A DNA stretch of 19,037 bases, taken from the NCBI GenBank assembly GCA_937992055.1, contig CALKLQ010000032.1, positions 1-19,037 on the forward strand, written 5' to 3'. This DNA is from an uncultured Clostridia bacterium. GTDB taxonomy: Bacteria; Bacillota; Clostridia; Christensenellales; UBA1242. Below the pieces are notes generated by a model. That model did not search any database. It was not told where the DNA came from and was given only the letters and a program-made list of their open reading frames with translations. Both the position numbers and the translations under genes were made by a program. Numbering within the stretch: the first letter of the stretch is position 1; each line of letters opens with the position of its first letter. This document shows positions 8,901-14,080 of the stretch, in pieces.

Positions 8901-9121
8901 CTAAGCATACCAGTTTAACAAACAAAAAAGATAAACTTTTAGAAAAAATAAAAGAAGCTAATTCTTCCGAGTTCCTTTTAAATCTTCAAAAGAAAATGCA
9001 TGCTGAAAATGCAAAAAAAATAGCTCTCGAAGAGAGCCAAAGCAAAGAGCAAGTAACAGAAAATGTATCCACTGAACAAAGAACTGATAAAAACAATGAA
9101 AATGATACTAAATTAGATTAA
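5903..9121 (+). CDS. Large surface protein: four repeated domains, membrane helix, cytoplasmic coiled coil
   Basis: 1072 residues, unrecognised as a whole. The ATG at 5903 has AGGTGG upstream; an in-frame GTG at 5894 is part of that ribosome site. Residues 1-36 look like a signal peptide ending AYA|QVG. Four ~200-residue units follow, each containing an IINTN-like phrase (VDGTN in the last), aromatic strand-rich segments (YxFxV), and a closing motif of type LGTQ-x(5-9)-LFIDNV at about 199, 408, 623 and 825. Units end in linkers like LTYDEFN and LTLDQFN. The pattern resembles carbohydrate-binding or discoidin-like beta sandwiches but no specific family is claimed. A membrane helix (about 890-911) precedes about 155 residues rich in K, E and Q, with heptad-like segments, predicted cytoplasmic coiled coil. 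It could couple the envelope to cytoplasmic partners. The 3' end overlaps the GlmM-like gene by 14 bases, tail to tail. Confidence 0.85.
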   Translation: MKQKTSFKLFSVLALLVLALTFQFIQKSNLNYAYAQVGEQVSITNGNFNSNPNSYYLDSSPNGWSLIDSTLSTTSGIINTNSEKFSSYTNTYNLSTNPETYYKDSSDTKILMINAKSSTSTNASYNQGYKSSNITLSPYSFYHFSVLVKTEVGAMASIYLKNETNELLSFERVISTKWSEYNFYVETGSLKESVHFELYLGTDSAVKSPNAVFFDNVTGYKLSKITFDNEKVSNDKSKIYTIEKNYIESVTNSNFENGIEGWTSLSAFPAGTIHKVINTNDSQVMTSEGFTHLGGDNVEGNRALWLASKTEKAGFGYASSEIDLPAYSIYKVNINAKVGENTSARIVLVEGDKVENFYDKKDFYTPNSAELNVTTNDYSSSALNGYKTYSFYVYGHTLYDSSFHIELWLGTQEEGAIGSVLFDNVTIEKLTYDEFNSVSDSSEVKKLELKTTTESTTIKNGVFNLAKPNGSYPVPAQNWTSEIENKNNNVAGIINTNQSLFDNSKEFYGNITNPGNPQGFSSDLEKESNNILMLWNKTSSYQSYSSESVSVTSKTSTSESFYDFSFDFKTISNQSSINFNLQVFDQNSVKVFESENNASSVWQKYKVTIRVGESTSSLTFKFSLGTQENNTQGYLFIDNVDLNSNSSLTLDQFNALAENNGRFNKVLDLTNAYMNIRLLPNSFGIYDNIAFEGKLEQGTQPDNSDPISETGIVDGTNNIFEVNNSPENTNAIKNLMFIQNHTSSTYSLTSTFKNNLEADKIYKLSVYLRTKLQEPESGYKKEYGASFQLIGLDGKIENIKTNNEWKKYTIYVNATTATEVNLKFALTTQNETAGLLFIDNFTISEITSDDYKQIISSQEENKTDDILIIGSTDIKSDDNTDEPSTENNFNWLIIPALITSLALIIAIVGFTLRHVKFKKWQKKKITEYDRNRTLYQDVVRRQAQEKRDEILKDYNQQLKQLEQEISEIEEENKLRLEKQRKEKGKKIDKQVEKEFKAYASKHTSLTNKKDKLLEKIKEANSSEFLLNLQKKMHAENAKKIALEESQSKEQVTENVSTEQRTDKNNENDTKLD

Positions 9122-10373
9122 TTAAATTATCACAAATTTTTATAGCCAAACTCTCGTTTGGACATTCTACAAAAATCTGTATCTTTTCATAAAGCTTATC
9201 TTGTCGCACTATTATCTTCCCTTCATTTTCTAAAAGAGCTTCATAAGCTGAAAGAACATTTAAAAATTTGTCGCTTTTGATGTTATCATTGAGAGCGGCA
9301 TTTTTTATAACCTGAGGGTTTAATTTTATTTTGGCAATTTCCTCAAAAGTTTGAGGATAATCACATAAACAATTAAAGAAATTAATTATTGAAAGAAATG
9401 CATCAGAGGTTTGGAGAAAATCAAAATTCAAAATTGCCCCAAACTTTTCACCTCCTATTTCACTATTAGTTTTTAACATTTTTTCAACTAGTCTTTTTTC
9501 GCCTACTCCAGAAATATAATATTTAATTTTTTTCTTATCAAAAAATTTAAAATAAGCGTTATTGGTATAAAGATTTGAAACCAAAGTAAATTGAGCATTT
9601 TGAAGTTGTAAAACACGAGCAAAAAAGGCAATTAAAAAATCGCCCTCAATCTTTTTCCCGTTTGGTATAAAAATCTCCAATCTATCGCAGTCGCTAGAAA
9701 GTTTAATATAAAAATCAAAATTAGAATAATGTATATTTTCTTGAAAATCATTTACATTTTCGCCATCTACATTGCATCCAAACAATTTAAACGCTTGAAA
9801 AAGTTTTGGTGCAAAACTATTTGCTATAAAAGCCCCAGCCCCTTTTCCAGCATCGATAGCTATGTTAAATGGATAGGTTTTAAAATTAGAATGTTTTAAT
9901 AAAAAATCTATATAGTTTTCATTAAAATCTTTCTCTTCAATTATAGCCCCTTTTTTTAAGGTATATTCTCTAAGATAATTGTTTTTATATAAGTACTCTA
10001 ATTTGGATAATTGTTCATCGCTAATAGCAAATCCATTACCATTAAATATTTTAAAACCAACATAATTTTTATTTCTTGCCGATGCAGTTATCATAACGCC
10101 AGCAGTAGCCTTATAAAAATTAGTTGCAAAACTTGTGGCACCTGCTGTTGTAACACCTAACAAATGAATTTTACATCCCAACAAAGAAAGTTCCTTAACC
10201 AAAACTTCTTCTAAAATTTTACTTCTATTTAAGGAGTCTAAACCAATTACAAAAGACATGTTATTGCTTTCAAAAACATTATATAAGCAATTTGCCAAAC
10301 TTTTAGCAAAGCTAGGAGTAATCTCCTCTCCAAATCTACCAACAATCATTTCGGAATTGAATATTTTTAAAAT
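9108..10373 (-). CDS. Divergent phosphohexomutase (GlmM-like), probable AUU start
   Basis: 421 residues from the proposed AUU at 10373. GlmM converts glucosamine-6-phosphate to glucosamine-1-phosphate for cell-wall precursors. Fold-level similarity to GlmM is clear: MLKIFNSEMIVGRF matches the GlmM N-terminus MGKYFGTDGVRG in position. The signature loops are changed. The serine loop TASHNP is TASARN (Ser98 kept, His lost). The metal loop DGDGDR is SSDCDR (226-231). The sugar loop GEQSG is GEKFG. The phosphate loop RPSGTEP is RQDKLYE (390-396). An ATG at 10427 would add 18 residues overlapping trxB and lacks family support. AAAGGAGG sits 8 bases before the AUU, inside the end of trxB. Last gene of the infC run. 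A modified or non-catalytic role is inferred. Confidence 0.75.
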   Translation of the reverse strand: MLKIFNSEMIVGRFGEEITPSFAKSLANCLYNVFESNNMSFVIGLDSLNRSKILEEVLVKELSLLGCKIHLLGVTTAGATSFATNFYKATAGVMITASARNKNYVGFKIFNGNGFAISDEQLSKLEYLYKNNYLREYTLKKGAIIEEKDFNENYIDFLLKHSNFKTYPFNIAIDAGKGAGAFIANSFAPKLFQAFKLFGCNVDGENVNDFQENIHYSNFDFYIKLSSDCDRLEIFIPNGKKIEGDFLIAFFARVLQLQNAQFTLVSNLYTNNAYFKFFDKKKIKYYISGVGEKRLVEKMLKTNSEIGGEKFGAILNFDFLQTSDAFLSIINFFNCLCDYPQTFEEIAKIKLNPQVIKNAALNDNIKSDKFLNVLSAYEALLENEGKIIVRQDKLYEKIQIFVECPNESLAIKICDNLINLI

Positions 10374-10389
10374 TGGCTCAGCCTCCTTT
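10371..10389 (-). promoter_or_regulatory. Ribosome binding site with AUU start for the GlmM-like gene
   Basis: AAAGGAGG (10389-10382) overlaps the last codons and stop of trxB; 8 bases later comes ATT TTA AAA. infC has GGAGG, 8 bases, then ATT TTT AAA. The homology with GlmM N-termini begins at this AUU, and no ATG, GTG or TTG stands in frame at a usable distance. Confidence 0.6.
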
Positions 10390-11304
10390 AATAAATTCAA
10401 ACGCTGATATTGCGGCAATAGCGCCATCGCTACATGCGGTCACTATTTGTCGTAAGCATTTTTCTCTAACATCTCCTGCTGCAAAAACGCCTTTAATATT
10501 AGTAGCCATTTTTTCGTCAGTTACAATATAACCATTACTATTTAATTCAATAACATCTTTTAAAAGCTCTGTGTCTGGCTTCCTTCCTATCGCAACAAAC
10601 AAGCCATCCAATTCTAGTTTTGTTTTTTCGCCATTAATCTTGTTTTCCAAAACCAGACCTTCTAACTTGTTTTCTCCAAAAAGTTCAACAACTGTGCTAT
10701 TTAAAATCTGAGTGACATTTGAATTTTCACTGTTAAGCAGTCTATTAAAGTTTGCAACATTTGCATGCTCTCCACGAAAGGTATCGCGTCTGTGGATAAG
10801 ATAAACCTTTTTAACTATCCCTGAAAGATATATGCAATCTTCTAAAGATGTGTTACCTCCACCAACTATAGCAACAACCTTGTCTTTGAAAAAAGAACCA
10901 TCACAAGTAGCACAATAACTTAGGCCCCTTCCTATATATTTTTTTTCATTTGCAACATTTAGCTGTTTTGCCGAAGCACCCAGCGCCAATATAACAGATT
11001 TAGCCTCAAAAACATTGGAATAAGTTTTAATTTTCTTAATTTCACCATCAATTGAATATTTCAACACATCCGCATATTCTATTTCTAAACCTAGTTTTTC
11101 AGCCTGAACATGCATTTTCATTGCAAGTTCCAAACCATCAATACTTTCAAAACCAGGATAGTTCTCGATTTTTGTGGTTTGAGCAACCTGACCACCTGGC
11201 ATCAATCTTTCAATTAAGAGTACTTTTAGTCCAGCACGCAAAGCATAAATAGCTGCTGTAAGCCCAGCAGGACCTCCTCCAACAATTATTAAATCATACA
11301 TCAT
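10378..11304 (-). CDS. trxB: Thioredoxin reductase (NADPH)
   Basis: 308 residues, the normal size. FAD- and NAD(P)H-binding enzyme that reduces thioredoxin in the cytoplasm. Seen: FAD-binding GGGPAGLTAA (9-18), the redox pair CATC (131-134) in YCATCDG, the second dinucleotide fold VGGGNTSLED (147-156), HRRD (171-174), which favours NADPH, and the FAD motif GVFAAGDV near residue 272. All key residues are intact. Two ATGs stand at 11304 and 11301; either could be used. The gene follows yebC by 8 bases and its 3' end carries the ribosome binding site of the GlmM-like gene. Confidence 0.96.
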   Translation of the reverse strand: MMYDLIIVGGGPAGLTAAIYALRAGLKVLLIERLMPGGQVAQTTKIENYPGFESIDGLELAMKMHVQAEKLGLEIEYADVLKYSIDGEIKKIKTYSNVFEAKSVILALGASAKQLNVANEKKYIGRGLSYCATCDGSFFKDKVVAIVGGGNTSLEDCIYLSGIVKKVYLIHRRDTFRGEHANVANFNRLLNSENSNVTQILNSTVVELFGENKLEGLVLENKINGEKTKLELDGLFVAIGRKPDTELLKDVIELNSNGYIVTDEKMATNIKGVFAAGDVREKCLRQIVTACSDGAIAAISAFEFIKGG

Positions 11305-11312
11305 AATTATAC

Positions 11313-12026
11313 CTATTCTGCATTGTGCACAACTTCTTGCACATCATCTAAATCTTCTAACATATCAATCATTTTTTCAAAAGTTTTTGATTTATCCTCA
11401 TCCAAAGAAATATAGGTAGATGAAACTAATTCTTTTGCACTGCTTAGAACATTGACTTTAGCATTAATGAGTTTTTGAGCAATATCAAAAACAGTATTTG
11501 GCGTGGTTGTAATACGGATATAATCTTCATCGTTTTCAATATCTTCTGCACCTAAATCTAAGGCTAATTCAAAAATCTTTTCAAAGTCTTCTTTTATATC
11601 AACCAAAATGATGCCCTTTTCAGTAAAAAGATAGGAAACACAACCATTTGAGCCCAAACTTCCACCAAATTTATCAAAAGCATGTCTAACATCACCGGCT
11701 GTTCTGTTTTTGTTATCAGTCAAACACTTGACCATAACTGCGACTCCACCTATGCCATAACCTTCATACATTATATCTTCAAAAGTGACATCAGACAACT
11801 CACCACTAGCTTTTTTCAAAGCTCTTTGAATGCTATCGTTTGGCATATTGCTAGCTTTTGCTTTTGCAATAGCATCTTTTAATTTTCCGTTCGATTCAGG
11901 GTCTGCTCCACCATTTTTAACAGCCACAGCTAATTCCCTGCCTAACTTTGTAAAAATTTTACCTTTTTGAGCATCTGATTTTTCCTTTGTTCTTTTAATA
12001 TTGCTCCATCTGCTATGTCCAGACAT
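11313..12026 (-). CDS. yebC: YebC/TACO1 family translation/transcription factor
   Basis: 237 residues. Family members have been described as transcription regulators, and more recently as factors that help ribosomes through difficult stretches such as polyproline. The N-terminus MSGHSRWSNIKRTKEKSDAQ is diagnostic, followed by NMPNDSIQRALKKASGE (59-75) and YEGYGIGGVAVMVKCLTDNKNRT. Length and all blocks are standard. AAAGGAGG precedes the ATG. It lies in the tight minus-strand run, 10 bases after the methyltransferase gene and 8 before trxB. Confidence 0.95.
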   Translation of the reverse strand: MSGHSRWSNIKRTKEKSDAQKGKIFTKLGRELAVAVKNGGADPESNGKLKDAIAKAKASNMPNDSIQRALKKASGELSDVTFEDIMYEGYGIGGVAVMVKCLTDNKNRTAGDVRHAFDKFGGSLGSNGCVSYLFTEKGIILVDIKEDFEKIFELALDLGAEDIENDEDYIRITTTPNTVFDIAQKLINAKVNVLSSAKELVSSTYISLDEDKSKTFEKMIDMLEDLDDVQEVVHNAE

Positions 12027-12036
12027 AAATCCTCCT

Positions 12037-12759
12037 TTAATTTTTAAAATGTGTGCAAAAATACATTATAATTGAACCAGCTACTGCCACATTTAAACTT
12101 TCCAAATCATTTTTCATCTTTAAAGCAACACTAGCCTCACATAAATTTCGCATTTTCTTGCTCACTCCATTGCCTTCATTTCCTAACACCAAACCAAAAT
12201 TTTCATAAAAAGTAGTATCTTTTATATCTTTACCATTCATATCTGCATAAATCAAATTTTTCAGCTTGAGTTTTAAAAAATCTTCAAAATTACATTCCAA
12301 AATATTTAGCTTAAAAATTGCTCCAGCACTACTTCTAATTAACTTTGGATTAGACAAATGAACACAATCAACTAGAATTACACTATTAAAGTCACACGCC
12401 AATGCCGTTCTTAAAAGCGTGCCTACATTACCTGCATCTTGCAAGCCGTCCAACACTAGAAATTTTGAATTGATTTTTTTAAATGGTTTGTTCTTAACAT
12501 TAAAAGCAGCGACCAAACCAGCATTAGTTTTGGCATCAGAAAAAAAACTCAGTTCTTCAGTGCTCGCCAAATAGCAAACATCATTATATTTATTTAAAAA
12601 CTCAAAACTTGAATTTTCAGAAAGAAGAACAAAGTTTGGCGAATAGCCATTTTTAATTGCTTCTTCAACAAGAATTGGAGTATCCAAAAAAAGCAAAAAT
12701 TTATCTTTTGATTTTTGCTTTTTTAATTCTTTAAATATTGATTTTGTAAGTTTTTTCAT
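12037..12759 (-). CDS. TrmH/SpoU-family RNA 2'-O-methyltransferase
   Basis: 240 residues. Transfers a methyl group from SAM to a ribose 2'-OH in tRNA or rRNA, using a knotted SPOUT fold. The three SpoU motifs are present: LDGLQDAGNVGTLLRTA (about 102-118), LVLGNEGNGV (about 189-198) and SLNVAVAGSIIMY (about 220-232). An N-terminal substrate-binding domain of about 95 residues precedes them. Target RNA cannot be decided (RlmB-like or TsnR-like). Its ATG is 2 bases after the rplT stop and no convincing Shine-Dalgarno is seen, so translational coupling to rplT is likely. Confidence 0.9.
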   Translation of the reverse strand: MKKLTKSIFKELKKQKSKDKFLLFLDTPILVEEAIKNGYSPNFVLLSENSSFEFLNKYNDVCYLASTEELSFFSDAKTNAGLVAAFNVKNKPFKKINSKFLVLDGLQDAGNVGTLLRTALACDFNSVILVDCVHLSNPKLIRSSAGAIFKLNILECNFEDFLKLKLKNLIYADMNGKDIKDTTFYENFGLVLGNEGNGVSKKMRNLCEASVALKMKNDLESLNVAVAGSIIMYFCTHFKN

Positions 12760-12761
12760 AA

Positions 12762-13109
12762 CTATGCATTTTTTGCAAGTTTAACGAGTTCTGCGAATGC
12801 AGAGGCATCGTTAACAGCCATTTCAGCAAGCATTTTTCTATTAAGTTTAACATTTGCCTTTTTAAGACCAAACATAAACTTACTATATGAAATTTGATTT
12901 AATCTGCAAGCCGCATTTATTCTTGTTATCCACAATGAACGAAAATCTCTTTTTCTTAATCTACGTCCAATATAAGCATATTTGCCGCTTTTCATAACTG
13001 CTTGACGTGCAACTCTATATTGTTTAGACCTTGCGCCAAAGTATCCTTTAGCTTGTTTCAAAATTGCTCTACGCTTTTTTTGTGCATTTACTGCTCTTTT
13101 AATTCTCAT
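12762..13109 (-). CDS. rplT: Ribosomal protein L20
   Basis: 115 residues. An early-assembly protein of the 50S subunit that binds 23S rRNA and, in several bacteria, represses its own operon by binding the infC leader. Recognised by the basic N-terminus with KRRAILKQAKGYFGARSK, YRVARQAVMKSGKYAY and the C-terminal LWITRINAACR and LNRKMLAEMA. Normal length (118 typical). GGAG precedes the ATG at 13109. It follows rpmI by 14 bases in the standard infC-rpmI-rplT order. Confidence 0.98.
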   Translation of the reverse strand: MRIKRAVNAQKKRRAILKQAKGYFGARSKQYRVARQAVMKSGKYAYIGRRLRKRDFRSLWITRINAACRLNQISYSKFMFGLKKANVKLNRKMLAEMAVNDASAFAELVKLAKNA

Positions 13110-13123
13110 CTGCCTTTCTCCTT

Positions 13124-13318
13124 TTAACCGTTAATCATCTTCTTAATATTTTTTGCTTGTTTTCCGCTAAGATAGTAACCCTTTCTCAATTTTCTTTTAT
13201 GGGTCATTGATTTTTCTGTTAAAAAGTGACCTCTTCCTGCTTTAGCGTATTTAACTTTTCCAGAGCCTGTTACTTTAAAACGCTTTTTTGCTCCACTGTG
13301 TGATTTAATTTTTGGCAT
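13124..13318 (-). CDS. rpmI: Ribosomal protein L35
   Basis: 64 residues, standard size. Component of the 50S subunit. Recognised by MPKIKSHSGAKKRFKVTGSG at the N-terminus and by KAGRGHFLTEKS and KRKLRKG further on. AAGGAG lies upstream of the ATG at 13318. It sits between infC (12-base gap) and rplT (14-base gap), so all three are expected on one message. Confidence 0.98.
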   Translation of the reverse strand: MPKIKSHSGAKKRFKVTGSGKVKYAKAGRGHFLTEKSMTHKRKLRKGYYLSGKQAKNIKKMING

Positions 13319-13330
13319 TTTCCTTTCTCC

Positions 13331-13846
13331 TTATTTTTTGATTTTTGGTGACACAATCATAATAATATTTCTACCAACAATTTCAGGTTCTTTGTCAACG
13401 TTTCCATTTTCTTTTAATTGTTCAAAAAATTTTTTAACCAACTCAACGCCGCTACTTGCATAAGCTTGTTGACGCCCCTTCATTCTTAACACAACTTTAA
13501 CCTTATCGCCATTTAATAAAAACCTATTGGCATGCTTTGCCTTTGTAAGCAGATCATGAGTATCAATGGTCATGGAAAGTTGTATCTCTTTGAGTTCAAT
13601 GACGCTTTGATTTTTTCTAAGTTCTTTTTCCTTTTTAATAGCTTCAAACTTATATTTCCCATAATCCATTATTTTACATACTGGTGGATTTGAGTTTGAT
13701 GCAATCATTGCCAAATCTAGCCCTTTTTCTTCAGCCATTTTTTTTGCTACAGAACTAGATACTATTCCAAGTTGTCCTCCTTGTTCATCAATAAGTCTAA
13801 CCTCTGGTGCTAAAATCTGTTCGTTAATTAAAAGTGGTTTAAAAAT
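13331..13846 (-). CDS. infC: Translation initiation factor IF-3, AUU start
   Basis: 171 residues. Binds the 30S subunit, rejects wrong start codons and prevents early 50S joining. The N-domain (INEQILAPEVRLID, about 7-20, then GGQLGIVSS) requires a start upstream of the first ATG at 13738, which would delete 36 conserved residues. The only good start is ATT at 13846, giving MFKPLLINEQ, with AGGAGG 8 bases upstream. AUU is the classic infC start, through which IF3 limits its own synthesis. The central SNPPVCKIMDYGKYKFE (50-66) and the C-domain are intact. First gene of the run, behind a structured leader (13847-13978). Confidence 0.95.
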   Translation of the reverse strand: MFKPLLINEQILAPEVRLIDEQGGQLGIVSSSVAKKMAEEKGLDLAMIASNSNPPVCKIMDYGKYKFEAIKKEKELRKNQSVIELKEIQLSMTIDTHDLLTKAKHANRFLLNGDKVKVVLRMKGRQQAYASSGVELVKKFFEQLKENGNVDKEPEIVGRNIIMIVSPKIKK

Positions 13847-13978
13847 GGTTGTATCCTCCTAAAAAAAATTAATGATGAAAGCAGTGCCTCACCATTAAAA
13901 AATCGAATTTAAATTAAAGATTTTTTAACCTAACCAAGAACGAAATCTGGCTGGTGAGAGTCTTGCTCTTCTTTCACA
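13847..13978 (-). promoter_or_regulatory. Structured infC-operon leader, probably L20-responsive
   Basis: About 130 bases between the predicted transcription start and the infC AUU hold long-range complementary segments. CTCACC (13958-13953) pairs with GGTGAG (13893-13888), and GAAAG (13975-13971) with CTTTC (13881-13877). Inside them TTAAAAAATC (13928-13919) pairs with GATTTTTTAA (13904-13895), a hairpin rich in U that could act as an attenuator. Position and architecture fit the L20 leader known from Bacillota infC operons; family membership is inferred from context and was not tested with a covariance model. Confidence 0.6.
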
Positions 13979-13983
13979 AAACA

Positions 13984-14012
13984 AATATATCACATTTATA
14001 AACTAAAGTCAA
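13984..14012 (-). promoter_or_regulatory. Promoter of the infC-rpmI-rplT run
   Basis: TTGACT (14012-14007) and TATATT (13989-13984) are exactly 17 bases apart on the minus strand, placing the transcript start near 13978 and leaving a leader of about 130 bases before the infC AUU. It lies between the end of ligA (14081) and infC; I see no GC-rich terminator behind ligA, so some read-through from ligA is possible. Confidence 0.75.
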
Positions 14013-14080
14013 CACTTTTTCCATATTTTAAACTATAATTTTATCAAATATCTTGAAATATATTTTTGTTTAAACTTAGT

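Noticed and set aside
9146..9161. CCAAAC-TCTC-GTTTGG hairpin near the convergent gene ends
   Set aside because: It has no T tract on either strand and lies within coding sequence of the GlmM-like gene, so it is not called a terminator.
10374..10427. ATG at 10427 as start of the GlmM-like gene
   Set aside because: It adds 18 residues with no GlmM counterpart, overlaps trxB by 50 bases and lacks the strong ribosome site found before the AUU.
13331..13738. infC starting at the ATG at 13738
   Set aside because: It would remove 36 residues including the conserved IF3 N-terminal domain start; the upstream AUU has a perfect ribosome site.
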